The notes under the pieces were generated by a model, which was not told the origin of the DNA, did not search any database, and saw only the letters and a list, made by a program, of their open reading frames with translations. Both the position numbers and the translations under genes were made by a program. This document shows, one piece after another, positions 7,860-17,369 of a DNA stretch of 35,301 nt. Location of the stretch: NCBI GenBank assembly GCA_017645365.1, contig JAGCOT010000065.1:1-35301 (forward strand). Reading direction: 5' to 3'. Source of the stretch: Neisseriaceae bacterium. Its GTDB lineage: Bacteria > Pseudomonadota > Gammaproteobacteria > Burkholderiales > Neisseriaceae. Position 1 is the stretch's first letter; each line of letters begins with the position of its first letter.

Positions 7860-8356
7860 GTATTTCATCGTTCTTCGTGATTCGTTCCATGCGTAAATTG
7901 ATTTTTATCAGTTGTTTGATTGGTTTTTTGCTGACCATTATGTCTTTGGATTCCACCTACTTTTTCTGGGTGCCTGATTTCTTGCTGATGGTTTTATTCT
8001 TTTGGTTACTGCATCAGCCTGCGTCCATACAACTGGGTATTGTGTTTTTATTGGGATTAGCGGTTGATTTTTGCACCAACACTTCATTAGGATTGCATGC
8101 TTTGGGTTATGTGTGTGCAGGTTTTGTAATTTTGGCAAGGCGTAATCGCATACGAGTGTTTCATTTTGGCATACAATCCGTGATTATTGTGCTTGCACTA
8201 TTGTTGGCACAAATAGTTATGGCGATTGTTTGGAGTTACCAAACCCATCAATGGGTTTCATGGCGATTTTTCATTTCGCCTTTGTTGGCCATTTTGATTT
8301 GGCCTGTGTTGAATAAAATCATCATGTCCGTACCAGCATTTAAGCATCAACTGTAA
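7856..8356 (+). CDS. mreD: Rod shape-determining protein MreD
   Basis: A 166-residue integral membrane protein with about five hydrophobic segments, including the characteristic GLAVDFCTNTSLGLHALGY stretch in the middle. MreD works with MreC in the elongasome. Translation is coupled to mreC through an ATGA overlap, and mrdA starts on the base after its stop codon, so the three genes form one tight transcription unit. Confidence 0.95.
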   Translation: MSISSFFVIRSMRKLIFISCLIGFLLTIMSLDSTYFFWVPDFLLMVLFFWLLHQPASIQLGIVFLLGLAVDFCTNTSLGLHALGYVCAGFVILARRNRIRVFHFGIQSVIIVLALLLAQIVMAIVWSYQTHQWVSWRFFISPLLAILIWPVLNKIIMSVPAFKHQL

Positions 8357-10270
8357 ATGAGTAAGCATCAATTAAATTTACCTGAACCACAAACAGGGCT
8401 TGACCACAATACCAAGCGACTTCGCTGGCGGTTGCGGATTATGTTTGTGTTTGTGTTACTCATGTTGGGTGTTCTGTTGACACGCTTTTACTGGTTACAA
8501 ATCAAACGCTATGATTATTACACCAACGCGGCACGCCAAAACCGTGTTTCGCTGATTCCCATTGCCCCTGTGCGTGGAGAAATTGTTGATGTGAATGGCA
8601 TCCCACTGGCACGCAATTATTCTGCCTTTTCATTGGAAATCATACCCAAACAACTTTCAGGCAGCATCGAAGATGCCATAGAAGCCTTGCGACCCTATGT
8701 TGACATCACAGAAGGTGATTTGCGGCGATTTAAAAAATTCCGTGAAAACATGCGGAATTACGACAATATTCCACTCAAACTTAAACTTACCGACCAAGAA
8801 GCGGGGCGTTTAGCATCCGAGTTATACCGTTTTCCAGGTGTAGAAATCAACGCCAGAACTTTTCGCGAATATCCTTATGGTGCATTAACTGCTCATTTTG
8901 TCGGTTATATTGGTCGAATCAGTCAAAAAGACCAAAAAGATATTGAAGAAAAACATTACAGCACCTTATATCGAGGCAGTACACATATCGGCAAATCAGG
9001 ATTAGAAAAATTTTATGAAATCCAACTTCATGGAGCACCAAGTTTTCAGGAAGTAGAAAAAGATGCACAGGGCAATATCGTCAAAGTATTGCGTACCATT
9101 CCCCCCAAAAACGGACAAACCGTTAAGCTTTCGATGGACATTCGTGTTCAGCAAGCGGCAGACCGCATCATGGGCAATCGGCGTGGTGCAATGGTCGCCA
9201 TCAATCCGCAAACAGGCGGAGTGATTGCCTTTGTTTCTAAACCCAGTTTTGACCCTAATTTATTTATTGACGGCATTGATACCGAAAACTGGAATCGACT
9301 CAATAACGATTGGCAACACCCTTTAATCAATCGCGTAACACAAGGTTTATATCCGCCTGGTTCAACCTTTAAACCATTTGTTTCGATGGCTGCATTAGAG
9401 GCTGGCACTATTTCTACTGGAACAATGATTTATTCGCCTGGTTCTTGGAGTATTCCAGGTTCACGCCACAAATTCCGTGATTCTGCACGTGCAGGACATG
9501 GGACGATTGCTTTGGGGAAAGCCATTCAAGTTTCTTCGGATACCTTCTTTTATCAAGTGGGTTATCGTATGGGTATCGACAAACTTACCAATGGATTAGA
9601 ACCCTTTGGTTTTGGGAAGAAAACAGGGATTGATTTACCAGGTGAGTATATTGGCGTTTTGCCATCACGAACATGGAAGAAAAAACGATTTGCCAAAGCA
9701 TCTGAAAAAGTGCAAGAATGGCAGACGGGAGATACTATCAGCATCAGTATTGGTCAAGGGTACAATATTTACACGCCATTACAAATGGCGTTTGCCACTG
9801 CTATTTTGAGTACCAACGGCAAAGTATATCGTCCGCATTTAGCAGAACAAATATTAGACCGAGACCGTCAGCAAATTACTTTAATTGAACCCAATCCAGA
9901 TCGCACCATTCCTTATCGTGCAGGGCATTTTAATTTTGTTAAGCGAGCCATGCAGCAGGTTTTGCAAAGAGGTGGAACCGCTGCCCATATTGGCGTTGGT
10001 TTAAAACATACCATGGCAGGCAAAACAGGGACCGCACAGGTGGTGAATATTAAACAGGGGGCGACTTACAACAAAGCCGCACTGGCAGAACAACACCGAG
10101 ATCACGCTTGGTTTATTGCTTTTGCTCCTGTTGAAAAACCTACGATTGCCGTTGCGGTCATTATTGAAAACGGCGGTTGGGGTGCTTCTGCCGCACCTTT
10201 GGCACGAGAATTGATTGATTTTTATTTGAAAAATCAGCAAGAAAACGATAGCGAAACCACGAAAAAATAA
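8357..10270 (+). CDS. mrdA: Penicillin-binding protein 2 (elongasome transpeptidase)
   Basis: A 637-residue class B penicillin-binding protein. It has a single N-terminal membrane anchor (about 25-45), a pedestal domain starting with RGEIVDVNGIPLARN, and a transpeptidase domain with the SxxK motif STFK (Ser336), the SSD motif in place of SxN (393-395) and KTGT (556-559). It cross-links peptidoglycan during cell elongation. The start directly abuts the mreD stop codon. Many bacteria place rodA next; here an uptake palindrome and an antiporter gene follow, so rodA must lie elsewhere. Confidence 0.97.
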   Translation: MSKHQLNLPEPQTGLDHNTKRLRWRLRIMFVFVLLMLGVLLTRFYWLQIKRYDYYTNAARQNRVSLIPIAPVRGEIVDVNGIPLARNYSAFSLEIIPKQLSGSIEDAIEALRPYVDITEGDLRRFKKFRENMRNYDNIPLKLKLTDQEAGRLASELYRFPGVEINARTFREYPYGALTAHFVGYIGRISQKDQKDIEEKHYSTLYRGSTHIGKSGLEKFYEIQLHGAPSFQEVEKDAQGNIVKVLRTIPPKNGQTVKLSMDIRVQQAADRIMGNRRGAMVAINPQTGGVIAFVSKPSFDPNLFIDGIDTENWNRLNNDWQHPLINRVTQGLYPPGSTFKPFVSMAALEAGTISTGTMIYSPGSWSIPGSRHKFRDSARAGHGTIALGKAIQVSSDTFFYQVGYRMGIDKLTNGLEPFGFGKKTGIDLPGEYIGVLPSRTWKKKRFAKASEKVQEWQTGDTISISIGQGYNIYTPLQMAFATAILSTNGKVYRPHLAEQILDRDRQQITLIEPNPDRTIPYRAGHFNFVKRAMQQVLQRGGTAAHIGVGLKHTMAGKTGTAQVVNIKQGATYNKAALAEQHRDHAWFIAFAPVEKPTIAVAVIIENGGWGASAAPLARELIDFYLKNQQENDSETTKK

Positions 10271-10278
10271 AAATATCT

Positions 10279-10293
10279 TTCAGGCTGCCTGAA
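10279..10293. repeat. Full palindromic DNA uptake sequence
   Basis: TTCAGGCTGCCTGAA lies between mrdA and the antiporter gene. As a single 15-base palindrome with no long T run it is a weak terminator at best. Confidence 0.85.
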
Positions 10294-10333
10294 AAGGGTG
10301 TTGTTTTGAAAGGTAAATTTAAGGATTTATTTT

Positions 10334-11728
10334 ATGCGTTTATTTTTTGTCGCTTTGTTGAGTTTATCTTCTGTGGCGAATGCATCAGCATTAGATGGTT
10401 CATATTTGAATTTATCATGGGGCATACCATTTGCGATGATTTTACTGTTTATCGCATTAGGTGGCGTATTGATTCCCAAATTATGGCATCATCATTACGG
10501 CAAAATCACATTGGCTTGGACACTGTTATTTTTAGTGCCATTCAGCATTTTTTTTGGTGGCGAAACCACGCTTCATGTTGTCGCTCACGCTTTAATTGAA
10601 GAATACATTCCATTTATTTTATTGCTTTTGGCGTTATATACCGTTTCAGGTGGCATTTTAATTTGGGGCACCCTGAATGGAACGCCTGCAACCAACACTA
10701 AATTATTAGCCATTGGCACATTGCTTTCATCTTTAATGGGGACAACAGGGGCAGCGATGCTGATGATCCGTCCGCTTTTGCGTGCGAATGGATACCGCAA
10801 ACATCGTGTGCATACTGTTGTGTTTTTTATTTTTTTAGTAGCGAATATCGGTGGCGGATTAACACCATTAGGAGATCCACCTTTATTTTTAGGTTTCTTA
10901 AAAGGCGTTACCTTTGGTTGGACAGTCAAACATATGTTGGTGCCTGTTTTATTAAGCAGCGTGATTTTATTGATTGCCTTTTATTTCATCGACAATCATT
11001 TTTATCGACAAGATGGTGAGATTTTGCCACACGAAAAAGAACCACCAGCCAAAATTAAAATTTTCGGCAAAGGGAATTTTTTGTTATTGATTGGCATTGT
11101 TGGCACAGTATTATTATCGGGCATCTGGCGGTCAGGGGCTTCGTTTACGATATTGGGGACTACGGTTACATTAGAAGCCGTAACTCGTGATTGTTTACTG
11201 ATTGTCATCACTTTAATTTCATTATGGTTGACGCCCAATCCCGTGCGTGCTGGGAATGAATTTAATTTTGAACCCATTATTGAAGTTGCCAAACTGTTTG
11301 CGGGGATTTTTATCACCATTGCCCCTGTTTTGGCGATGTTGCAGGCAGGAGAACAAGGTCCGTTTAAATTTTTACTCACGATGGCACACAACAATAATAA
11401 TGAGCCCATCAATGCCATTTATTTTTGGCTCACAGGTATTTTGTCATCTTTCTTGGATAATGCCCCCACCTATTTGGTTTTCTTTAACATGGCATCAGGC
11501 AATGCGGACTATTTAATGAGCACAGGGGCAAGTACTTTGATGGCGATTTCTATGGGAGCGGTATTTATGGGAGCGATGACCTACATCGGCAATGCCCCCA
11601 ATTTCATGGTGCGTTCGATTGCCAAAGCACAACGCGTAGAAATGCCCAGTTTCTTTGGTTATGTTTTATGGTCAGTGGCAATATTAGGACCATTATTCTT
11701 ATTGCACACACTGATTTTCTTCTGGTAA
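10334..11728 (+). CDS. NhaD/ArsB-like Na+/H+ antiporter
   Basis: A 464-residue inner-membrane transporter with about 11-12 hydrophobic segments. Family-like motifs are MGTTGAAMLMIRPLLRAN (about 136-153), NIGGGLTPLGDPPLFLG and, near the C-terminus, SSFLDNAPTYLVFFN and YIGNAPNFMV. These match the ion-transporter superfamily that includes NhaD sodium/proton antiporters. The hydrophobic start MRLFFVALLSLSSVANASA looks like a cleavable signal or first helix, as in NhaD proteins. AAGGA lies 9 bases before the ATG. Transported ions cannot be proven from sequence. It follows mrdA after 63 bases and ends at a strong hairpin. Confidence 0.85.
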   Translation: MRLFFVALLSLSSVANASALDGSYLNLSWGIPFAMILLFIALGGVLIPKLWHHHYGKITLAWTLLFLVPFSIFFGGETTLHVVAHALIEEYIPFILLLLALYTVSGGILIWGTLNGTPATNTKLLAIGTLLSSLMGTTGAAMLMIRPLLRANGYRKHRVHTVVFFIFLVANIGGGLTPLGDPPLFLGFLKGVTFGWTVKHMLVPVLLSSVILLIAFYFIDNHFYRQDGEILPHEKEPPAKIKIFGKGNFLLLIGIVGTVLLSGIWRSGASFTILGTTVTLEAVTRDCLLIVITLISLWLTPNPVRAGNEFNFEPIIEVAKLFAGIFITIAPVLAMLQAGEQGPFKFLLTMAHNNNNEPINAIYFWLTGILSSFLDNAPTYLVFFNMASGNADYLMSTGASTLMAISMGAVFMGAMTYIGNAPNFMVRSIAKAQRVEMPSFFGYVLWSVAILGPLFLLHTLIFFW

Positions 11729-11734
11729 AAAACT

Positions 11735-11771
11735 TTTCAGGCTGCCTGTCAATCACACAGGCAACCTGAAA
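11735..11771 (+). terminator. Inverted uptake-sequence terminator after the antiporter
   Basis: TTTCAGGCTGCCTGT (11735-11749) pairs with ACAGGCAACCTGAAA (11757-11771) with one mismatch and a 7-base loop. It starts 7 bases after the stop codon. One arm is a consensus uptake sequence and the other is the AGGCAACCTGAA variant. Confidence 0.75.
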
Positions 11772-11894
11772 CTTCTACTCATACAAAAACTTAACTTTCC
11801 AATTAAATGTTAGAAAACATCGCGTTGCTTGCACTTTGAGGAGCGATAAATCCAAATTGGAAACAACGCCATTTCTACATCATCAGCAACAATT

Positions 11895-13097
11895 TTAATC
11901 GCTTACATGAAAAACTTGTTTCAAATACGCCAAGAACACAGCATCGTTGGTCATGGTTTTGCCTTTGCTGTCGGAAATTTTGGCAACGGTTTGACCGTTA
12001 CATTCCACCAATTTTAAGACAATATTCAAAGGAATATGCCCCATGTCGTTGGTAAGATTAGTACCAATGCCAAAAGTAGGTTTAAAGCGGTCTTTGAAAT
12101 GTTGATACAACGCCCAAGCACGCTCTAAATCCAAGCCGTCCGAGAATGTGAGCGTTTTGGTTCGTGTATCAATGCGTAATTTGGTGTAATGTTGATAAGC
12201 TTTTTCGCCCCAAACATAAGGGTCGCCGCTATCGTGGCGTAAGCCATCAAATAATTTAGCGAAATACAAATCGAAGTCTTCTAAAAAGGCATCCATACCA
12301 ACGACATCGGTTAAGGCAATTCCCAAATCACCGCGATATTCTTGCACCCAACTTTCCAATGCGGCTTTTTGGAAATCACGCAAGCGGAAGTCCAATGACT
12401 GAAATGCCTGTAAAAATTCATGTGCCATTGTGCCAATCGGTACTAAATTTAAATCTTTTGCCAGCAAGACATTGCTGGTCCCGCGAAAAATTTCAGGCGA
12501 CGCTTCGTGCAAAACTTGCAAAACATGCTTTTGCCATGCGAAATTGTAACGACGACGCGTACCAAAATCGGATACCGCAAAGGGTGGATCTTCTGCTTTT
12601 TGTTCTTTTTCGTAACGGCGGAGAAGGTCCGCTTTGGCTTGCAAGCGGCGTTCGCCCTCTGCCAAAACTTCGGGCGTCTCTAATCGGCGGAAATACAATT
12701 CATTCACCAACGCCAAAACGAAAATTTCAAAGAACATCGCTTGAATCATTGGCCCTTCCACACGAATATCCAAACGATTTTGTTCGTCAATGCCTACTTT
12801 AATAAAACGGCGTTTGAGTTGGAATAGTTCTAAATAATCGACAAAATCGTTTTTGATAAAACGCAAAGAACGCAAATAATCCAACTCATCAGGCTGAAAT
12901 TTCAAACCGCATAATGCGTCTAATTCTTGCTCTAAATCTTCACGAATTTCACGCAAGGGATAGGTACATTCTTCCAAATTGCGACAGCGAAAATGATATA
13001 CGCCATAAGTTTGCGGAAATTGATGCAAAATAGCTTGCAACATGGTGAATTTATATAAATCCGTATCCAATAAAGAGCGAATGATGGGTTGTGTCAT
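11895..13097 (-). CDS. pncB: Nicotinate phosphoribosyltransferase
   Basis: A 400-residue enzyme starting [21 protein letters not shown], the typical PncB N-terminus. It joins nicotinate to PRPP to give nicotinate mononucleotide in NAD salvage. Other family segments are [12 protein letters not shown], the GTSNVLLA stretch after it, and [10 protein letters not shown], which includes the conserved active-site histidine. Near the C-terminus are [14 protein letters not shown] and [10 protein letters not shown]. Length matches the family. AAGGA lies 7 bases before the ATG. A variant uptake site, TTCAGGCATCCTGAA, sits between pncB and smpB. Confidence 0.97.
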   Translation of the reverse strand: MTQPIIRSLLDTDLYKFTMLQAILHQFPQTYGVYHFRCRNLEECTYPLREIREDLEQELDALCGLKFQPDELDYLRSLRFIKNDFVDYLELFQLKRRFIKVGIDEQNRLDIRVEGPMIQAMFFEIFVLALVNELYFRRLETPEVLAEGERRLQAKADLLRRYEKEQKAEDPPFAVSDFGTRRRYNFAWQKHVLQVLHEASPEIFRGTSNVLLAKDLNLVPIGTMAHEFLQAFQSLDFRLRDFQKAALESWVQEYRGDLGIALTDVVGMDAFLEDFDLYFAKLFDGLRHDSGDPYVWGEKAYQHYTKLRIDTRTKTLTFSDGLDLERAWALYQHFKDRFKPTFGIGTNLTNDMGHIPLNIVLKLVECNGQTVAKISDSKGKTMTNDAVFLAYLKQVFHVSD

Positions 13098-13132
13098 TTT
13101 AAAGTCCTTCTAAATTCAGGCATCCTGAAAGA

Positions 13133-13576
13133 TTAACCTTGTTTGAGTAAGCGTTGTTTTTCTCTTTGCCAATCTTTTTCTTTGGCGGCTTCGCGTTTAT
13201 CGTGTTGTTTTTTACCTTTGGCAAGTCCAATATCCATTTTGATGCGACCGCGTGAATAATGCAAATTCAATGGCACCAAGGTGTAGCCATTGCGTTCCAC
13301 TTTGCCAATCAGTTTATTGATTTCTGATTGATTTAATAAGAGTTTGCGTTGGCGTACAGGGTCTGGTTTGACATGGGTAGACGCTTCTGCCAATGCAGTG
13401 ATATGACTGCCCACCACATAAAACGCCCCTTTTTTCCAGTGGATATAACTTTCTTTCAGTTGTACGCGTCCTGCTCGAATGGCTTTGACTTCCCAGCCTT
13501 GCAAAACCAAACCTGCTTCGATTTGGTCTTCGATAAAGTAATCGTGAAATGCTTTTTTGTTATTGGCAATGCTCAT
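13133..13576 (-). CDS. smpB: SsrA-binding protein SmpB
   Basis: A small basic protein that delivers tmRNA to stalled ribosomes. It contains the OB-fold segments [20 protein letters not shown] and [16 protein letters not shown], then [21 protein letters not shown], and ends in the Lys/Arg-rich helix that enters the empty mRNA channel ([19 protein letters not shown]). Two ATGs lie 6 bases apart (13582 and 13576). The ribosome-binding site AAGGAG is only 1 base from the first but 7 from the second, so I chose 13576 (147 residues). Confidence 0.96.
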   Translation of the reverse strand: MSIANNKKAFHDYFIEDQIEAGLVLQGWEVKAIRAGRVQLKESYIHWKKGAFYVVGSHITALAEASTHVKPDPVRQRKLLLNQSEINKLIGKVERNGYTLVPLNLHYSRGRIKMDIGLAKGKKQHDKREAAKEKDWQREKQRLLKQG

Positions 13577-13624
13577 CGCCATACTCCTTAATTTAAGGCA
13601 TCCTGAAAACCAATATCAATACTT

Positions 13625-14212
13625 TCAGGTTGCCTGATTTGTTTGATAAGTATCTGGCAAAATCAAAAAATGATCGCGGTAATACCGCATTTCTTCAATA
13701 CTTTCCATAATGTCGTCCAGTGCTTGATGAGCCCCGCGTTTTTTCACGCCGCGATAAATTTCTGGATTCCAACGGCGTGCCAATTCTTTGAGTGTAGAAA
13801 CATCGACATTACGATAATGAAAATAACTTTCCAGTTGTGGCATATATTTAGCCAAAAAACGGCGATCTTGATGAACACTGTTGCCACACAAAGGCGTTGT
13901 TTTTTCAGGCACCCATTGACGCAAAAGCTCTAACATTTGATTTTCGGCGGTAGCTTCATCCAAATCAGAAGCACGCGAACGCTCGGTAAGCCCTGTTCTG
14001 CCGTGTGTTTGCGTATTCCATTCGTCCATATTGTTCAGTAAATCATCACTTTGATGGATCACCAGAACTTCGGACTGTGTCAAAACATTCAGATGTGCAT
14101 CGGTGATGATCAACGCCATTTCCAAAATACGGTCGTGTTCAGGATTTAACCCAGTCATTTCTAAATCTAACCACGCCAAACAATAGTGATTTATTTTCTT
14201 TTCCATATTCAT
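13625..14212 (-). CDS. orn: Oligoribonuclease
   Basis: A DEDDh 3'-5' exoribonuclease that clears 2-5 nucleotide RNA fragments (and pGpG). The active-site motifs are WLDLEMTGL near the N-terminus, the [12 protein letters not shown] stretch, and GAHQALDD with the catalytic His and Asp. The product is about 195 residues, close to the family's usual 180. The frame extends upstream to 14290, but that part reads through an uptake sequence (SFRLPLL) and does not match the family. ATG 14212 or ATG 14206 is the likely start; neither has a strong ribosome-binding site. Confidence 0.95.
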   Translation of the reverse strand: MNMEKKINHYCLAWLDLEMTGLNPEHDRILEMALIITDAHLNVLTQSEVLVIHQSDDLLNNMDEWNTQTHGRTGLTERSRASDLDEATAENQMLELLRQWVPEKTTPLCGNSVHQDRRFLAKYMPQLESYFHYRNVDVSTLKELARRWNPEIYRGVKKRGAHQALDDIMESIEEMRYYRDHFLILPDTYQTNQAT

Positions 14213-14280
14213 CAATAAAGGCAGCCTGAAAGAAAAAAGACGGATTATATATCCGCCTGTTGATATTGAATACGCCCCAT

Positions 14281-14640
14281 TTATCGGCAACTTCCACCTA
14301 CAAAATGAGGGTCAGCAAGGACTTTGCCACTTTTATCACAATAAACTTGACGAGAAATCCGCTTGGTTTCTGTATTGTAATCTGCGGCGATGTACATCAT
14401 TTTTTCACGACCTGTGGCAGTAAACAGATAGCGTTTTTTGATTTTGCAATCTTCCCCTTTACAAGTAGAAACATCTGCACTGTTTTTCATGGAAAAATCA
14501 ACCATATCGCCAATATAATTGGAAACAATTGGATCATCTTTAATGGCGTTTTTGCCAACATCACGAGAATTCATCCAAACAGAACCATAATAAATAGTAA
14601 TTAAACTAATAATAATGCCTATCACAACTTTTGCATTCAT
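14281..14640 (-). CDS. Hypothetical small membrane-anchored or secreted protein
   Basis: I do not recognise this 119-residue product. It begins [21 protein letters not shown], a single hydrophobic segment that could be an uncleaved anchor or a signal peptide. The rest is polar and basic with four cysteines: CKGEDC in the middle (two, 5 apart), one in VYCDKSG and one in the C-terminal GGSCR. This would suit disulfide bonds in the periplasm. AAGGAATAATC precedes the ATG, a good ribosome-binding site. It lies between orn and rlmL on the same strand. It looks genuine from its start signal, cysteine pattern and fit with neighbours. Confidence 0.72.
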   Translation of the reverse strand: MNAKVVIGIIISLITIYYGSVWMNSRDVGKNAIKDDPIVSNYIGDMVDFSMKNSADVSTCKGEDCKIKKRYLFTATGREKMMYIAADYNTETKRISRQVYCDKSGKVLADPHFVGGSCR

Positions 14641-14658
14641 GATTATTCCTTTTTTACT

Positions 14659-15807
14659 TCATGGCTTTCTATGAGAACCTTCAACAATATCAAATAGATA
14701 CAATCGGCAATCTAACTTTCCATTATACACAGGAATTTTGCGTTTCGCTTGCAATCGCAACAAACTGGGAAGTTCGCGATCGGCAGAAATAATCCCTGCC
14801 GTCCAAGAAGTAAATTGCTTTTTCAGGGTGCTGCCCCAGTTGGGATATTGGTTGCGAATTTCGGTTACCTCCCCCAAACGCTCGCCGTATGGTGGATTGG
14901 TAACCAAAATCCCATTTTCCGCAGGAGCTTGTATGCTGGCAAAATCGCCCTTTTGAAAACGCACAATATCATCCACTTTTGCCTTTTGTGCGTTGATTAA
15001 AGCAGATTTCATCATGGCAGCTGATACATCTGATGCCACAATTTTGATGGTAGGCGTGATGATTTGGCTTTCTGCCTGTTGTCGTAAATCATTCCACATG
15101 GCAGCCTGAAAATGATTGAACTTTTCAAAAGCAAAAGAACGCCCTAATCCTGCTGCTTTTTTTGACGCCATCAAGGCTGCTTCAATCGCAATCGTACCGC
15201 TGCCACACATAGGATCGAAAAAGTTTTGCGTACCATCAAATCCAGACAACATCAACAAACCCGCCGCTAAATTTTCACGCAAAGGAGCGATGCCTGTTTC
15301 TTGACGATATCCGCGTTTAAACAAGGCTTCACCACTGGTATCCAAATAAATAAAACTTTCTTTATCGTTGATAAAAACCGAAATAATGATGTCTGGATTG
15401 CTTTTATCCACATTCGGACGGCGTCCTGTGGCTTCGCGGAAAAAATCACAAATACCATCTTTGCAACGCAAAGCAATAAAATTGATGCTTTTAACAGTGG
15501 CATGACGCGATTCAATGCGAATTTTAATGCTGTGGTCAGGGGTGAAATGTTGTTGCCAATCAATGTTTTTTGCGGTGCGATAGATGTCGTCTTCTTTCAA
15601 AAAAGGCTGATGGGCAATTTCCACCAACACTCTGGACGCCGTGCGAAGATGCAAATTTAAAGCATAAACATCACGCCAATTTGCCTGTGAAAGACGCACC
15701 ATGCCTTTATCTGCTTGGGCTTTTTTGCCTGTAATCGCGTTTATTTCTGTACATAAAACTTCTTCCAGTCCGCGTGGGCAGGTCATCAGTACATTTAAAT
15801 CGGACAT
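14659..15807 (-). CDS. rlmL: 23S rRNA (guanine-N2) methyltransferase, RlmL-type
   Basis: A 382-residue class I SAM-dependent methyltransferase with an N-terminal THUMP RNA-binding domain (about 1-160), then the SAM-binding motif DPMCGSGTIAIEAALMA and the catalytic NPPYGERLG for exocyclic amine methylation. It corresponds to the N-terminal half of E. coli RlmKL, which modifies G2445 of 23S rRNA; the RlmK half is absent, as in many betaproteobacteria. An uptake-like sequence within the gene is read as HFQAAMWND. It is divergent from mutY, with 40 bases between start codons (64 if mutY starts at TTG 15872). Confidence 0.9.
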   Translation of the reverse strand: MSDLNVLMTCPRGLEEVLCTEINAITGKKAQADKGMVRLSQANWRDVYALNLHLRTASRVLVEIAHQPFLKEDDIYRTAKNIDWQQHFTPDHSIKIRIESRHATVKSINFIALRCKDGICDFFREATGRRPNVDKSNPDIIISVFINDKESFIYLDTSGEALFKRGYRQETGIAPLRENLAAGLLMLSGFDGTQNFFDPMCGSGTIAIEAALMASKKAAGLGRSFAFEKFNHFQAAMWNDLRQQAESQIITPTIKIVASDVSAAMMKSALINAQKAKVDDIVRFQKGDFASIQAPAENGILVTNPPYGERLGEVTEIRNQYPNWGSTLKKQFTSWTAGIISADRELPSLLRLQAKRKIPVYNGKLDCRLYLFDIVEGSHRKP

Positions 15808-15847
15808 GATTTTCTCTTAAACTGTGTCAAAATAATGCGATTGTATC

Positions 15848-16939
15848 ATGACGCATCATAAGGAAAATGGCTTGAATACTGAATTTACGCAAGGCTTGAT
15901 TGCTTGGCAGAAAACTTCTGGCAGGCATCATCTGCCATGGCAATCGCAAAATGTTTATCACATTTGGCTTTCGGAAATGATGTTGCAACAAACACAAGTG
16001 GCAACTGTGCTTGATTATTTTGTACGCTTTATTCAACGCTTTCCGACTATGGAAGATTTGGCGAATGCTGATATTGATGATGTTTTCGCCCTTTGGGCTG
16101 GACTGGGTTATTACCGCCGTGCCCAGTTTGTGCATCAAGCGGCAAAAATCATGGTGCATCAATGGAAAAAACAATTTCCATGTGAAAGAAAAAAATGGGA
16201 AACCTTGCCTGGTATTGGTCGCAGTACAGCAGCAGCGATTGTGGCATTTGCTTTCAGGCAGCCTGAAACCATTTTGGACGGTAATGTCCAAAGAGTTTTA
16301 TGTCGTGTTTTTGCTTTGGATGGCGACCTGATTCAGCCTGCCTTCATCCAACAATTATGGCAATTTGCCGAACAATTACTTCCTGAAAACACTCGCGATA
16401 TTCCTGCTTATATTCAAGGATTGATGGATTTAGGAGCTACTATTTGCACTAAAAATCCGCATTGTGAGCAGTGTCCGCAACAAAAAATTTGTTTGGCAAA
16501 ACAACAAAATCGCATATCAGAATTGCCGCATAAATCCAATAAAATCCAAGTAAAAAAACAAGAATTATTTTGGGCGTTGTGTGTGGATAAGCAAAATCGC
16601 ATTTTGCTTGTCAAACGCCCTCATCACGGCATTTGGGCAAATTTATTCTGCCTGCCTTGTTTTGAAAATGAGCAAGCATATCAAGATTTTATTGATGAAC
16701 ATCATCTGGTCAAAATGCAAACACTTTCAGCCTGCCCACATCGTTTAACGCATCGAATGTTGAACATCCGCACCCAAGTTTTCAGGCTGCCTGAAAAACC
16801 ATCTGCCCTTGCAAATGGTTTGTGGATATCGTTTGAAAATTTGTCTGATTACGCCAAGCCTAAACCGCTTGATCGTCTGTTGATGGATTTTTATGCACAA
16901 AGCCATCCATCAGCATCAAAAAAACGCCAAGACAAATAA
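15848..16939 (+). CDS. mutY: Adenine DNA glycosylase MutY
   Basis: It excises adenine opposite 8-oxoguanine. Visible features: catalytic Glu43 in LSEMMLQQTQV, the helix-hairpin-helix LPGIGRSTAAA, catalytic Asp144 in ILDGNVQRVL, an iron-sulfur cluster motif at Cys200/206/209/215, and a C-terminal NUDIX-like domain (ILLVKRPHHGIWANLFCLP) that reads 8-oxoG. Two uptake sequences are translated as FRQPE (137-141) and FRLPE. The cluster spacing is C-x5-C-x2-C-x5-C, one residue shorter in the first gap than the usual x6. ATG 15848 has no ribosome-binding site. TTG at 15872 has AAGGA at good spacing and gives an N-terminus matching E. coli in length, so it may be the true start. The 3' end overlaps lspA by 80 bases. 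Confidence 0.96.
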   Translation: MTHHKENGLNTEFTQGLIAWQKTSGRHHLPWQSQNVYHIWLSEMMLQQTQVATVLDYFVRFIQRFPTMEDLANADIDDVFALWAGLGYYRRAQFVHQAAKIMVHQWKKQFPCERKKWETLPGIGRSTAAAIVAFAFRQPETILDGNVQRVLCRVFALDGDLIQPAFIQQLWQFAEQLLPENTRDIPAYIQGLMDLGATICTKNPHCEQCPQQKICLAKQQNRISELPHKSNKIQVKKQELFWALCVDKQNRILLVKRPHHGIWANLFCLPCFENEQAYQDFIDEHHLVKMQTLSACPHRLTHRMLNIRTQVFRLPEKPSALANGLWISFENLSDYAKPKPLDRLLMDFYAQSHPSASKKRQDK

Positions 16940-17354
16940 AACTGTCGGCAATATTGAATGCAGGATAATAATGGTTTTGCCAGTAAAACAATAAAAAATC
17001 TACTACTTGACCATGCCAAAGACGGTCGATGACATTGCCAATCGCACCGCCAATCACCATCACCGCCCCCACCGCAGCAGGCTTGCTCATCTTTTGTTTG
17101 ATGACGCTGTATGCCAACCAAAAGCAAATGCCCGCAGCCAACAGCAGAAAAAAATATTTCTGCCAACCACCTGCCCCAGCCAAAAAACTAAACGCCGCAC
17201 CAGGATTGAATACCAAAGTTAAATCAAAAAAATCAGGAATCACATTCACTCGCTCACGAAAAGCAATATTCTGCAAAACCCAATATTTACTTAATTGATC
17301 CACCACCACTACGGCAAGACTGATACCAAATAACGCAATGTTTTTATTCATCAT
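16860..17354 (-). CDS. lspA: Lipoprotein signal peptidase (signal peptidase II)
   Basis: A 164-residue inner-membrane aspartic protease with four hydrophobic segments that cleaves prolipoproteins before the lipobox cysteine. Conserved motifs are VVDQLSKYWV, VFNPGAAFSFL, GGAIGNVIDRLWHGQVVDF (first catalytic Asp) and FNIADSFI (second Asp). The length is exactly typical, so the last 80 bases overlapping the convergent mutY gene appear real. Likely substrates in this window are the HtrA-type lipoprotein and the small lipoprotein beside gmhB. The start is ATGATG at 17354/17351. Confidence 0.97.
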   Translation of the reverse strand: MMNKNIALFGISLAVVVVDQLSKYWVLQNIAFRERVNVIPDFFDLTLVFNPGAAFSFLAGAGGWQKYFFLLLAAGICFWLAYSVIKQKMSKPAAVGAVMVIGGAIGNVIDRLWHGQVVDFLLFYWQNHYYPAFNIADSFICLGVFLMLMDGFVHKNPSTDDQAV

Positions 17355-17369
17355 TTTTTCTTAAAGTCA

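Noticed and set aside
13593-13640. Terminator between smpB and orn
   Set aside because: The two nearby uptake-like sites (AGGCATCCTGAA and TTCAGGTTGCCT) pair poorly and have no T-run.
14207-14290. Longer Orn start at 14290
   Set aside because: The extra codons read through an uptake sequence and do not resemble Orn; they would also overlap the neighbouring gene's stop.
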